Origin: Acidobacteriota bacterium
Lineage (GTDB): Bacteria > Acidobacteriota > Blastocatellia > Pyrinomonadales > Pyrinomonadaceae
Length of the DNA: 64,000 nt
Direction of reading: 5' to 3'
Assembly: GCA_025463135.1 (NCBI GenBank)
Contig: JAOAPY010000013.1
Location: forward strand, 124,001-188,000
Position numbers and translations under genes: made by a program. The notes beneath the pieces were generated by a model that was given only the letters and a program-made list of their open reading frames with translations, did not search any database and was not told the DNA's origin. The stretch's first letter is position 1. The number at the start of each line of letters is the position of its first letter. This document shows positions 43,036 to 52,868 of the stretch, one piece after another.

Positions 43036-44079
43036 ATGAAACTCTCTGAGCTTGCGGCCCGCACCGGAGCACGCCTTGATGGGGTGGCGGCAACAAATGT
43101 CGAAATATCCGGAGCGGCTGGACTGGACGAGGCCGCCGCCGGTCAGGTCACCTTTCTCGCAAATCCACGTTACACGCCGCGCTTGAAAACAACACAAGCT
43201 TCCGCGGTTTATGCGGCCGAAGACGTTGCCGTCGATCGCCACGACATCATTGTACTGCGCGCAAAGGATCCCTATCTGGCGTATACGCGAGCGCTCAGGC
43301 TGTTCCATCCGGATGCTTCCTTCGAAGCATTTATCCACCCCACTGCAGTAATCGATCCCAGTGCGACGATAGCCGGCAACGTCTGGATTGGAGCATCCGC
43401 GGTGATTGGCCGCGAAGTGCGAATCAGCGAAGGCGTGCGGATATATCCGAACGCGACAATCTATGACGAGGTAGTGATTGGCAACGATTCGGTAATTCAT
43501 TCGGGAGTGGCCATACGCGAGCGAACTCAAATCGGAGCACGCGTCATCATTCACAACAATTCCGTCGTTGGTTGTGACGGGTTCGGTTACGCGAAAGACG
43601 AAGATCGGCACTGGCTGAAGATTCCACAAAGCGGCCGGGTGGTGATTGAAGACGATGTTGAGATTGGCGCGGGAACTACTATTGATCGCGCGTCAGTCGG
43701 CGAAACACGCATTGGCCGCGGCACAAAGATCGACAACCTCGTGCAGATAGGACACTCATGCACTATTGGCGAAGATTCTCTGCTCTGCGCACAGGTTGGA
43801 CTGGCCGGCAGTTCGCGCATCGGCAATCGCGTGATCCTCGCGGGCCAGGCCGGAGTCGCGGGGCACAACACGCTGGGAGATGATGTCGTACTCACGGCAA
43901 AGAGTGCTACCAGCCACGACGTGCCCGCGGGAAAAATGATTTCGGGAATCCCTGCTTTCGACAATCGCGACTGGCTCCGCTCGACCGCCGCGTTCAGACG
44001 ATTAGGAGAGATGCAGAGGACGATTCGAGCCCTCGAGAAACGACTGGCTGAGATTGAAGGACCACTTACGGATGAATAG
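43036..44079 (+). CDS. lpxD: UDP-3-O-acylglucosamine N-acyltransferase
   Basis: 347 residues. Adds the second acyl chain in lipid A synthesis. N-terminal uridine-binding domain (about 1-95), then left-handed beta-helix of hexapeptide repeats (IDPSATIAGNVWIGASAVIGREVRI...), with the catalytic His in NNSVVGCDGFGY...GRVVIEDDVEIGAGTTIDRA and a C-terminal helix. Supports a lipid A-type outer membrane, like the Mla genes. Other lpx genes are not in this window. Confidence 0.94.
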   Translation: MKLSELAARTGARLDGVAATNVEISGAAGLDEAAAGQVTFLANPRYTPRLKTTQASAVYAAEDVAVDRHDIIVLRAKDPYLAYTRALRLFHPDASFEAFIHPTAVIDPSATIAGNVWIGASAVIGREVRISEGVRIYPNATIYDEVVIGNDSVIHSGVAIRERTQIGARVIIHNNSVVGCDGFGYAKDEDRHWLKIPQSGRVVIEDDVEIGAGTTIDRASVGETRIGRGTKIDNLVQIGHSCTIGEDSLLCAQVGLAGSSRIGNRVILAGQAGVAGHNTLGDDVVLTAKSATSHDVPAGKMISGIPAFDNRDWLRSTAAFRRLGEMQRTIRALEKRLAEIEGPLTDE

Positions 44080-44100
44080 CAGTGGGAGCCTGGAGTTGTC

Positions 44101-44274
44101 ATGGCAACAGACGCAAAGGACGGCAATCGACTAGACTTCGATGAAAAGCTTCGTTGCGCGCTGCTGGTGTTAGTTTGGTTCCTATACGCTGCTCTATCGA
44201 TCCTCTTGATCATCGCGCTTTTGACTGACTGGCCCGAGATCCTGCACCGGTATGGAACGCAATTGGGTCGTTGA
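44101..44274 (+). CDS. Small single-helix membrane protein
   Basis: 57 codons, ATG to TGA, 21 bp after the lpxD stop. Polar, charged N-terminus (MATDAKDGNRLDFDEKL) then one TM helix (ALLVLVWFLYAALSILLIIAL), then WPEILHRYGTQLGR. No family recognised. Codon use and position behind lpxD make it plausible; no clear ribosome site. Confidence 0.45.
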   Translation: MATDAKDGNRLDFDEKLRCALLVLVWFLYAALSILLIIALLTDWPEILHRYGTQLGR

Positions 44275-44295
44275 TAGCCGCGAGCGTGACGGGAA

Positions 44296-44395
44296 TGTCC
44301 GACAAACTTCAGTTTGTCGTGGTAAGCGGAGGCATTCCTCTAAGACGGAACAAAATTCTATGCGGGAGCTAACGACAAACTGAAGTTTGTCGGAC
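44296..44395. repeat. GACAAACTTCAGTTTGTC-family palindrome, copy 2
   Basis: TGTCCGACAAACTTCAGTTT... and ...AAACTGAAGTTTGTCGGAC, about 100 bp apart outer to outer. Between convergent lpxD-side genes and the FabG-like gene. Confidence 0.78.
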
Positions 44396-44403
44396 TGTCG
44401 CGA

Positions 44404-45153
44404 TCAAGTGATCGCGCCGCCGTCGACGATCACCACTTCACCGTTCATGAAGCTGTTGCGATCGCTGACCATGAAAGCGGCGTATTCGGCCAACTCTTCG
44501 GGCCGACCCAGACGGCCGGCTGAAGCCCAGAAGGCGTGCATTTGCAGCAACCGCTCAGGCAGTGCCTGCGCTAACTCGGTATCAAAAATGCCCGCCGCGA
44601 TGGCGTTTACCTTGACGCCAAAAGTACCCGCCTCGCGCGACAAACATTTCGTGAAACCAATCATCGCTGCTTTGCTGGTCGCGTAGTGGACCGCGGTAGG
44701 CAGGGCGCGCAGCGCGCCGATGGAAGTAATGTTCAGAATACTTCCTTTGCGCTGTCGGATCATCTTCTTGTAGATGGGTTTGGTGACAGCAAACAGACTG
44801 TCGATATTGGTATGGATTACTTCGTCCCAGGCGCGGTCCGTGGTTGTGGCAAAGTTATCGCCACGGTTGATCGCCGCGTTGTTGACGAGGACATCAATGC
44901 TGCCCCACAGCTCGACGATCTCACGCGTCACCTTCTTCATGCCCAGACGATCGGTTACCGAAACTTTAAATGAGAGCGCGCGCCGGCCCAGGGCCTCGAT
45001 CTTGCCGCGCACTTCCGCAGCCAAATCGTCGCGCGAATTATAATTGAAGGCCACGTCGGCCCCTTCACGCGCGAACACTTCGCAAAGCGCGGCCCCAATA
45101 CCGCGCGTGCCGCCCGTAATAAAGGCCCGCTTACCCTCAAGCAATAGACTCAC
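44404..45153 (-). CDS. FabG-like 3-oxoacyl-ACP reductase / SDR
   Basis: 249 residues from GTG 45153. SDR signatures: TGGTRGIG (13-20), NNAA, catalytic Ser in ITSIGAL and YxxxK in HYATSKAAM, and VNAIAAGIFDTE. Could be FabG of fatty-acid synthesis or another ketoreductase. AGGAG ten bases upstream is joined directly to the T-run of a terminator-like hairpin (45169-45199), which suggests attenuation. Confidence 0.88.
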   Translation of the reverse strand: MSLLLEGKRAFITGGTRGIGAALCEVFAREGADVAFNYNSRDDLAAEVRGKIEALGRRALSFKVSVTDRLGMKKVTREIVELWGSIDVLVNNAAINRGDNFATTTDRAWDEVIHTNIDSLFAVTKPIYKKMIRQRKGSILNITSIGALRALPTAVHYATSKAAMIGFTKCLSREAGTFGVKVNAIAAGIFDTELAQALPERLLQMHAFWASAGRLGRPEELAEYAAFMVSDRNSFMNGEVVIVDGGAIT

Positions 45154-45168
45154 CGGCTATGTTCTCCT

Positions 45169-45199
45169 AAAAAAACCCGCTTCGACGAACGCAAGCGGG
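45169..45199 (-). terminator. Intrinsic terminator abutting the FabG-like ribosome site
   Basis: Minus strand: CCCGCTT, nine or ten-base loop, AAGCGGG, TTTTTTT, then AGGAG of the next gene. Either it ends messages from the gene at 45509-46711, or it attenuates the downstream gene. Confidence 0.7.
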
Positions 45200-45235
45200 C
45201 GACAAAATTAAATGTGGCCGTTGCCAAGAGATTAC

Positions 45236-45350
45236 AGAACCGGGAGCGGTAGCCGCCGGATCGCACATTCAACCTTCACTCAATGATTTCGCAGCAGAAA
45301 CCTCGTGGGCCTTGGTGTGCCTGGATGCGGTCGCTACCGCTCCCGGTTCT
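45236..45350. repeat. AGAACCGGGAGCGGTAGC-family inverted repeat
   Basis: Left AGAACCGGGAGCGGTAGCCG, right CGGTCGCTACCGCTCCCGGT, about 75 bp between. It fills much of the 45154-45508 gap, which otherwise holds no gene; from 45355 a short CACGGGGGGACGCC remnant follows at 45481. Confidence 0.75.
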
Positions 45351-45508
45351 CTAACCACTCAGCCAACTTAAGTAGTGTCGTCAAGTCAATAACCGCACTC
45401 GGACTGTCTTGATCGAATTAAATCCCGAAACACACTACCCGTCAATAAGCTGACGTGGTACGCAAATCCCGCGCGCGGTTCACGGGGGGACGCCTGTGAC
45501 ACATCAAA

Positions 45509-46711
45509 TCACGCGGAGACTACCTCAGCCAGGCGCGCTTCTTCTTCTACCTGAGCGGGCGCGGGTAAGAGCGCGGCGATCTCTTCCACGATGCGGCGTG
45601 TGGCATTCGGAAATCCAACGGTCAGCGTGGCAGCGCGCATGGCTGAATAGTGGGCCGTGTCCTCGACCATGCGCCGCACTACCGGGACGATATCTTTTGC
45701 CTGTTTCAAAAGGATCCCGGCGCCGCGTTTTATGATTAGGTTTGCGGTGCCGATTTCCTGCGGCATAGGGGTAGTGGTAGCGTCGGCGATAATCGGGACG
45801 CGACAGGCCAGGGCTTCGAAAGTTGTCAGCCCTCCCAGCTTGGAGATCATGACATTGGCCGCGCTCATTAACTGCTCGACGTGATCAGAGTAGCCAATGA
45901 CTTTGATGGGAAACGCCGCCTGCAAAGCCATGGTCTCAGCGGTCAGCCGCAACTCCTCATTGCGTCCGGCCAAAAAGATTGCCTGAACATCCAATTCGCC
46001 GCTGATCAATTCGCGGAAAATCTCCGGAATATTACCGCCGCCCTCCCAGCCGGCGTTGACAAAGACCGTGAACTTTTCCGGATCCAGTCCCAGGGCGCGA
46101 CGCGCTGCCTGGGCGGCGGCTTCGTCCGGGAAAGTAAACTTCGGGTGGATAGGCATGCCGGAAATCTTGATACGCTCTGCAGGCACGCCATAGTCGAGCA
46201 ATTGGCGGCGCGCTTCTTCACTGGCCACCAGGTATAGAGTTACGTCGTCGCAGGCCCAACCTCTCCAGAATCCATAACAAGGATCGGTGACTACGGATAC
46301 GAGTGGAATCCGATCCGCCAGTTTCAATTCCTTGAGGACCCGCGCAAAGATGTGCTGCGTCAGCGGGTGCACACTGACGACTATGTGTGGGCACCAGCGC
46401 TCAAACAACTCACGCACATAACCGATACAACGCGAATGAAAAAACTCTCGTGTTTCGGGTCGCACGCGGTTCATGGCCCAGTAGAAGTACTTCATCCAAT
46501 GCTGCCGGTTGCGCAGCATCCAATTGTAAAAACGGACCAGCTTGGCGCTCAGGTGGTGGGATTCCTCAACCGCCCTCACCACTCGCACGGCATAGGACTC
46601 ACCCTCAAAAAAATTCTGTACCCCGGCCACGATCGCGGCCGCCGCCGAGCGGTGACCACCGCCCGTGTCGGATGAAATGATTAGAATCTTGGGAACCTTT
46701 GATTCAGTCAT
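45509..46711 (-). CDS. GT28-type glycosyltransferase (MGDG-synthase/UgtP-like)
   Basis: 400 residues. N-terminal ISSDTGGGHRSAAAAI is the acceptor-binding start of MGDG synthases and diacylglycerol glucosyltransferases; C-terminal GYSDHVEQLMSAANVMISKLGGLTTFEALACRVPII is the nucleotide-sugar donor site. Likely adds a sugar to a membrane lipid at the cytoplasmic face. 23 bp downstream of a radical SAM gene on the same strand, so the two are probably co-transcribed; acceptor unknown. Confidence 0.88.
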   Translation of the reverse strand: MTESKVPKILIISSDTGGGHRSAAAAIVAGVQNFFEGESYAVRVVRAVEESHHLSAKLVRFYNWMLRNRQHWMKYFYWAMNRVRPETREFFHSRCIGYVRELFERWCPHIVVSVHPLTQHIFARVLKELKLADRIPLVSVVTDPCYGFWRGWACDDVTLYLVASEEARRQLLDYGVPAERIKISGMPIHPKFTFPDEAAAQAARRALGLDPEKFTVFVNAGWEGGGNIPEIFRELISGELDVQAIFLAGRNEELRLTAETMALQAAFPIKVIGYSDHVEQLMSAANVMISKLGGLTTFEALACRVPIIADATTTPMPQEIGTANLIIKRGAGILLKQAKDIVPVVRRMVEDTAHYSAMRAATLTVGFPNATRRIVEEIAALLPAPAQVEEEARLAEVVSA

Positions 46712-46734
46712 CGTCGTTGCGTCTTTTGATTTGG

Positions 46735-47898
46735 TCAGACGCGCACCGTCGCGCCGTCGAGCGTCTCTTCGGCAAGGTCCATGTCCCGGCGGGCCTTTTT
46801 CATTTCACGTTCAAGCCTCTTGATCTTGATCAAGTGCCCCGGATTAAAAGGCAACGACGGGTAATAGCTGTTTGATTCGTGCGTGCAGAAGCAACCGTCG
46901 GCCGCTTTCTTGCGGCGTTCGGCCATGGCCGGCGAGGCCCAGAGCTTTTGAAAGTTCCAATCGTAATCCCGCAGGTTGGCGATGGGCGCCAGGTTTTCGC
47001 ACGACGACACTGTGCCCTCGTCATAGATAACACCGCCGGCTGTTCCCGCATAACAAGTCATCTGTGCCTGTTGCGTCTCCTGCGTCTTGGCGATCAGCCC
47101 ATGCATGTAAATATCAATCGCCGCCTTGAAGAACCCGGCGTCGCCGCCGTAGTTATTCTTGATTGCCGCATGCCGCGAATCGTCGTCAATCATGTGTGCC
47201 AGTTGTGCATAACGCGAGTGATCGATCTCCAACTCCTTTGGATCCGCTGAAGGCGGGCGGATGTAGTTGAAGTTCACTTTGTCGGGCTTGAGGTCATACT
47301 TCAGGAAATCATACCAGTCGAAAATCGTGTCCTGATTTGTGTTCATAAAACAGGTACACGTTTGCACGTCCAGTCGCTGGTATTCCTTCTTGATCGCCTG
47401 CAATTGCCGCGCAGTGTCAATCGCGATATCCCACGAACCCGGTTTCTGGCGAATCTTCTCATGCTGATCTTTCAGACCATCGATGCCCAGGGCCACGGTT
47501 ACGTTGAGTCCCGGACACTCTGCGAGGATGCGCGTCACGTCGGGAAAGATTCGTTTCTGAATCTGTCCGTTGGACATGATATAGATTGATTCCAGTTTAT
47601 TGTTCTCGTAGAAAGCCCGCGCGATCTCCGGCAGGTCTTTGCGCGTGAAGGGTTCGCCCCCGGCGAGAATCAGTACGCCCAGATTACCACCCAAGGTCTC
47701 AGAGATCTTCTGAATCTCGTGCGTCTTCATTTGCAGCTTCTTCCGCGGCCGGTCGTCCAACTCCTCCGTAAAGAAGCAATGAGTGCAACGCATATCGCAT
47801 ACGGAAGTAACGAGAATATTAAGTAGTATCGGCGAGAACGGTTTGCCGACCGCGAGGTGTGCATACCGTCTCAGCAATTCTTTCGTAGTGAAATCCAT
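46735..47898 (-). CDS. Radical SAM protein with C-terminal Cys-rich region
   Basis: 387 residues. Radical SAM CxxxCxxC at C34, C38 and C41 (CDMRCTHC), then ILAGGEPFTRKDLPEIA (GGEP). C-terminal cysteines in MTCYAGTAGGVIYDEGTVSSCENLAPIANL and DGCFCTHE resemble a SPASM-type auxiliary cluster site. Members mature peptides or build head groups; the substrate is unknown. Directly upstream of the GT28 glycosyltransferase, suggesting a lipid-modification pair. Confidence 0.87.
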   Translation of the reverse strand: MDFTTKELLRRYAHLAVGKPFSPILLNILVTSVCDMRCTHCFFTEELDDRPRKKLQMKTHEIQKISETLGGNLGVLILAGGEPFTRKDLPEIARAFYENNKLESIYIMSNGQIQKRIFPDVTRILAECPGLNVTVALGIDGLKDQHEKIRQKPGSWDIAIDTARQLQAIKKEYQRLDVQTCTCFMNTNQDTIFDWYDFLKYDLKPDKVNFNYIRPPSADPKELEIDHSRYAQLAHMIDDDSRHAAIKNNYGGDAGFFKAAIDIYMHGLIAKTQETQQAQMTCYAGTAGGVIYDEGTVSSCENLAPIANLRDYDWNFQKLWASPAMAERRKKAADGCFCTHESNSYYPSLPFNPGHLIKIKRLEREMKKARRDMDLAEETLDGATVRV

Positions 47899-47968
47899 TT
47901 ATTACCTCTAACAAATGTACAACTCAGTCTGTTTATGTCCAATTGAGAGCTTCAATCGGAGCCGCCGG

Positions 47969-48529
47969 CTAGCAGCCTGCGGTATGTATAAAAAGATCAT
48001 CCACCGCCATCGACCAATCGGCCAATGCGGGTTCGGCTTCCGCGATAACCCCGCGCCGATAGATGATGGGCTTATCAGGTTCAGTCGTTCGGTATCCTTT
48101 GATGACATCGTCGCTCAACAAGTCTACATCCCAAATCACAAGTGTTCCGGCGGCAAAGTAGTCTGCGCGCTTCTTAGCCATCTGTCGCTCGGCGGCGGGA
48201 CCATAATCGCGCTCACTTCTTACTTCAACCGCGAACACGGGAGCGCCTTCGAAAAACTTCATTCCGGTCCACTTGCCCGTGTAAAAGGCCGCGTCCGGAC
48301 TGAACGACTTACGGTTAGGCAGCTCGACTCTGAAAGCAGCGTTGTCGCCGACGGCGTGACCCGATCTGGTCTTACGAGCATATTCGCGAAGACTAACGAA
48401 GATCTCGCCGGCCGCATAATTCGGAGCAGCTCCAGTAGGAGACATAAGCACGATTCCTCCATCGACAAGTTCGGCTTTACCCGGTACCTGATATAAATCT
48501 TCGATGGTGGCTTTTATGTTAGTACTCAT
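47969..48529 (-). CDS. Uma2-family putative endonuclease (DUF820)
   Basis: 186 residues. PD-(D/E)xK-like core: DAAFYTGKW ... PVFAVEVRSERDYGPAAERQMAKKRADYFAAGTLVIWDVD, i.e. the Asp, the E-V-R/x-S and the downstream Lys region of Uma2 proteins. Such genes are plentiful in cyanobacteria and many acidobacteria; their role is unproven. Flanked by the radical SAM gene and the response regulator, not clearly related to either. Confidence 0.88.
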   Translation of the reverse strand: MSTNIKATIEDLYQVPGKAELVDGGIVLMSPTGAAPNYAAGEIFVSLREYARKTRSGHAVGDNAAFRVELPNRKSFSPDAAFYTGKWTGMKFFEGAPVFAVEVRSERDYGPAAERQMAKKRADYFAAGTLVIWDVDLLSDDVIKGYRTTEPDKPIIYRRGVIAEAEPALADWSMAVDDLFIHTAGC

Positions 48530-48584
48530 GTCTACTCCGCCCGGTGAATCTTATCACACCGCATCGCGCCGCCGCAGTTGGATG

Positions 48585-49952
48585 TCAGGATGCGCCTGAA
48601 CGCTCGCCGCGATTGGGAATTCCCAGGGCCCGCATGCGGCGATAGAGGTGGCTGCGGTCGACACCCATCAACTCTGCCGCGCGCGATACATTGCCCTCGG
48701 CTTCGGTGATTTTTTTCTGAATAAACTCGCGATGATAGGCGTCCGTGGCTTCTTTAAACGAAGGGAATCTGAATGATGCTGCCGGCGGTTCTTCTTTGCC
48801 GTGCGGCGGCAAGTCGCCGGCGTTTACACTCCTGGCCGGATGCATAATGACGACGCGCTCGATGGTGTTGCGCAGCTCGCGCACATTTCCCGGCCAGGAA
48901 TAGTTCTGCAGGTCCGCCAGCGCTTCAGCAGAAAACAGCTTGGGCTCTTTGCCGTAAGCCTGTGAAAATTTTAGATTGAAGTGTTCCACGAGCAAGGGAA
49001 TATCTTCGTAGCGTTCTCGCAACGGCGGCAGCTCAAAAGGAATGACATTCAACCGATAGTAAAGATCGGCGCGAAACTTCCCCTGCTCGATTTCGAGGTC
49101 CAGCCGCTTGTTCGTGGCCGCAATGATGCGGACGTCGACATCAATCGCGGCGCTGCTGCCCACCGGTTCGAACCTTTGTTCTTCCAGCACGCGCAAGACT
49201 TTTGCTTGCAGGCTGCCGCTCATATCTCCTACTTCGTCCAGAAACAAAGTGGCACCGTCAGCCAGCTCAAACTTTCCCTTCTTGGGGGAGGTCGCACCGG
49301 TAAAAGCACCTTTCACATGTCCGAATAATTCGGACTCAATAAGTTCTTCGGGAATCGCCGCCGAGTTGACTTCGACAAAGGGCGCCCCTGATCGTCTTGA
49401 CTGCGAATGAATCGCGCGCGCCACTAACTCTTTGCCGGTGCCGGATTCACCAGAGATCAAAATGCGACCATCGGTCGGGGCCGCTACGGCGATCTGTTGC
49501 CGCAAGGCGCGCATGGCAACCGACTCGCCGACCATCACATATTCTTCCGCCAGCTCAGCCGTGAGGTCGGCGTTCATGAGTTCCAGCTGGCGCTGACGCA
49601 AAGCGTTGCGAACCACCAAAACTGTCTTTTCGATCGAGAGAGGTTTTTCGATGAAATCAAAGGCGCCCAACTTGGTGGCCCGAACCGCCGTTTCCACATT
49701 GCCATGACCAGAGATGATGACGACGGCTGCATCAGATCCGGCGGCGCGCAACTGCTTCAAAGTTTCGAGCCCATCGATCCCCGGCAACCAAACATCGAGC
49801 AGCACGCAGCCATAGGGTTTTCGATCCAATGCCTTCAGACAGTCTTCGCCGGTAGCGACGGCGTCCGCTGTGAAGCCCTCGTCTTCCATGACGCCCCGCA
49901 GTGTTTCGCGTATGCCGCGCTCGTCGTCGACTATGAGTATTGAATCAGACAT
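48585..49952 (-). CDS. Sigma54-dependent response regulator (NtrX/NtrC-like)
   Basis: 455 residues. Receiver domain with phospho-acceptor D53 (VLLDVWLPGID); AAA+ domain with Walker A GESGTGKE (168-175), the sigma54-contact motif GAFTGA (215-220) and LFLDEVGDM; C-terminal Fis-type HTH (AEGNVSRAAELMGVDRSHLYRRM). Paired with the histidine kinase gene about 220 bp upstream on the same strand. Activates sigma54 promoters on phosphorylation; signal unknown (NtrX regulators often respond to redox or envelope state). Confidence 0.94.
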   Translation of the reverse strand: MSDSILIVDDERGIRETLRGVMEDEGFTADAVATGEDCLKALDRKPYGCVLLDVWLPGIDGLETLKQLRAAGSDAAVVIISGHGNVETAVRATKLGAFDFIEKPLSIEKTVLVVRNALRQRQLELMNADLTAELAEEYVMVGESVAMRALRQQIAVAAPTDGRILISGESGTGKELVARAIHSQSRRSGAPFVEVNSAAIPEELIESELFGHVKGAFTGATSPKKGKFELADGATLFLDEVGDMSGSLQAKVLRVLEEQRFEPVGSSAAIDVDVRIIAATNKRLDLEIEQGKFRADLYYRLNVIPFELPPLRERYEDIPLLVEHFNLKFSQAYGKEPKLFSAEALADLQNYSWPGNVRELRNTIERVVIMHPARSVNAGDLPPHGKEEPPAASFRFPSFKEATDAYHREFIQKKITEAEGNVSRAAELMGVDRSHLYRRMRALGIPNRGERSGAS

Positions 49953-50095
49953 GTCTAATCGGGAGGCAGCCGGCGAAAGAAAGTAAGCAGAAGGCAGTCG
50001 GCAGTAGGCAGTCGAAGGTTAGCCTGGCTTCTGAATTCCGTGAATAAGGTTCCTCAATAAGTACCCGACAGAAATCTCTAATACCTGAAACATCT

Positions 50096-50174
<79 letters not shown>

Positions 50175-50177
<3 letters not shown>

Positions 50178-52454
50178 TGTATTCCCCGCCGGCAGTTCGA
50201 TTACAAATCTGGCTCCGTGCGGGTAATTCGCCTGTGCTTGTATTCTTCCACGATGCTCCATCACGATCCTTTGGACGATTGCCAATCCCAGTCCGGTCCC
50301 GGTGCCGCGCGTAGAAAAATACGGTTGAAACAATCGTCGAAAAGCCGGGGGATGGATGCCGTGACCGGTGTCGGCCACCTCAGCCACCAGCAAACTGCTC
50401 TCGCTTTTGTGGCTCGTTGAGATTGTGATCAACCGCTCGCCATCCTGGTCCGAAAGGGCATCAAGCGCGTTATCGATCAGGTTAACGAAGACGCGCCGGA
50501 ACTGTTCGCTGTCGAGCAGCGCCGCGGGCAATTCCGGATCAAGCTCCAACCGGATCTTGACGCCGGCTAGTCGCTCTTCATATAGCCCTACCGCCTGTCG
50601 CACCACTTCATTCAGATCGCCTGGTTCCAGCCGGGCAATCGGCAAACGAGCAAAGCGCGAAAACTCATCAACCATGGCTTTCAGGCCGGCAACTTCGCGC
50701 GTGATAGTTTCCGTGCATTCATCTATCACCGCGCCGACGTGCGCTGCTTCGGCGCTATCTGATAAGCCCGATAGCGAATGCCGGTCGGCCTTGCCGTTGC
50801 TGCCATTGCGGGTCCCGTTGCCGTCCAACCGGTGAAAACTTTTGGCGATGCGTTCGGCGGACAATTGAATCGGTGTCAGCGGATTCTTGATCTCGTGCGC
50901 CATGCGTCGCGCCACTTCCGACCAGGCGGCCGCCCTTTGCGCTGCCAGCAATTCAGAAAGATCCTCAATCACCAGTACCACTCCGGCTCCCTGGCCCGGC
51001 GGACCATGCAGGGCCGTCGCTGTCAAAGCCACTGGAATCGCACCGCCCTTCTCCGGCGAGGCTGTTCCCAGTTGCGTCTGTTCCGTAGTCTGTCCCGTGC
51101 GTCGTGCCCTCCTGAGAAGCCGGCTTAGCACAACTTCGTCATCATCAGAGATCAAATCTTCGAAGCGTGCTTGTCCAGTCGCGATTGCTCCCACCGACAG
51201 CATGCGCGCGGCCGCGGCATTGATGGTCGTCACACGATTATTCTCGTCCAGTGAAATCACGCCCGTCGACAGGGACTCGAGCACAGTCTCGATATAGTTG
51301 CGCCGTTCCTCCAGTGCCAGGTTCTTCTCGCGCAATTCGGCGGCGCCGGCTTCGATCCGTTTGCGATTCTCTTCCAGTTGCGCCGTCATTTGATTGAACG
51401 AATGGGCCAGAAGGGCCAACTCATCTTCGGCGAACGTGGTCACCCGATACGATAGATTGCCGCGCGCAATCTCGTTCGAGGCTTCGGCCAAAGCTTTGAT
51501 AGGAGTGGCGATGCCCCGCGCCAGGTAAATGGCAACCCAACTGGAGACGAACAGCAGGATCAAGGTCAAAAGCCCGAGCGTGGAAAGTCCCAGCCAGCGA
51601 ACTTTCTTTTGGCGGCGCACCAGATTTTGATATTCGCTTTGCGAGCCCGTTATCTTGTCGTTCAGATCCGTATCACTGCGTTTTGCCGGCGAGATCAGCA
51701 GATTTTTATTTTCCGAGAGCGGCACTGAAATCACATCAAAGCCTTTGCCGTCCGCCAAACTCTCGCCGGCGCCAACCCCGGTTTGTCGTGCCTTTTCCAA
51801 CAGCGGCTCCAACACCGCACGGTCGCCCTCCGACAAATTGGCTTCGCTTTTCAGACGCACTTCACCCTGATCAGTAACAATCTCCACCGCGGAGAAGTGA
51901 CCAGCGACAACAACCTGATCGAGTATTTGTTGCCAGTCGGACTCGGGTTGTTTATTGAGCATGACGACAACCAGGGCGCCGGTATCGCGCAGGTTCCGAA
52001 TCTCAGTGGCCACTGCCTCGCGCTGGACCTCGCGTGCCTCGCGCACCACGGCCTGGGGAAACGGATTGAACCATTTTTCCAGGGAGCGATTCAGAAACAG
52101 GTAAGAGAACACTGCCATAGCGGTGATGGGCAGGAAGCTGATGGCGATGAAATAGACCAGCAACCGCGTCTTGATCTTTGATCCCAGCTCTCGCTCACGT
52201 CGTTCGCGGCGCAACTTCAAGAGGCTGCGAATGAAGATGAAGGAAAAGACGACAAAGGCGACAAAATTCAACGTCGACAGGGCGTACAACGCCAAAGTAT
52301 CAGAGGCCGTGTCGGGCCGGATCACGGTCCACAGCCAAAGCTGCTGCGAGGCAATGACTGAGAGCAACAGGACCACGACCCCGCCAAATACCCACGGCAC
52401 CCAGGGTCGCCGGCGTTTCGGTCTTTCTCGTTCACTGTTTGAGGTTTTTGCCAT
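50175..52454 (-). CDS. Sensor histidine kinase (NtrY-like) with TM sensor, HAMP and PAS
   Basis: 759 residues from the ATG at 52454 (a GTG eight codons earlier is also open). TM helices about 20-42, 54-76 and 105-125, then an extracytoplasmic loop, a fourth helix (about 290-310), HAMP (GIATPIKALAEASNEIARG), PAS (about 385-490), HisKA with MAHEIKNPLTPIQLSAERI (His of HE) and HATPase with NLIDNALDAL, DTGHGI and GTGLGLAI. NtrY-type layout. The response regulator gene follows; together they form the two-component system. Confidence 0.93.
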
Positions 52455-52566
52455 GAAATGCGTTCGAAAGTCTATCACAGGGCGGGCAACTACCTCTTTA
52501 CCATTAAGCTTTCAACTTCAAATTCTGGGCGATTGGCTGTCCGGCTTTATTCAACACGGGCGTCAC

Positions 52567-52670
52567 TGGGACCGCGCGCATCTGCGTGCTGGAGTCTCGC
52601 CAACACCCTCCTGCATCGAAAGAGTCAGTACCGGATCTTAGGCACGAAGGATGGGTGCGGTCCCAGCAGG
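52567..52670. repeat. GGACCGCACGC-family inverted repeat, copy 2
   Basis: Left TGGGACCGCGCGCATCTGCG, right GGCACGAAGGATGGGTGCGG. Same family as 42911-43015. In the 52455-52868 gap, which otherwise holds the promoter at 52751. Confidence 0.6.
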
Positions 52671-52750
52671 CGTCAGAGCTTCTTAGCCGCACGGATTTCT
52701 GCTGCGCGCGACTTCTGCGTTGCTTCCCATTAGCTTCCCGTTCCTGGCTA

Positions 52751-52779
52751 TTGACACCACATTCAAACAGGAGTAGATT
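52751..52779 (+). promoter_or_regulatory. Sigma70-type promoter for the three-gene membrane/secreted operon
   Basis: TTGACA (52751-52756), 17-nt spacer, TAGATT (52774-52779), about 90 bp before the first gene. Strong -35 match and right spacing. Confidence 0.6.
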
Positions 52780-52868
52780 CCGCCTCGCATCACCGGATCC
52801 GTCGTCGACTCGATCACATCACTCGCAAATCGAGCCGAAACAAGCTTCTAATTTCCAGACCCGCAGCA

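Noticed and set aside
43018-43629. Minus-strand frames of 203 and 208 codons opposite lpxD
   Set aside because: Shadows of the lpxD hexapeptide-repeat region.
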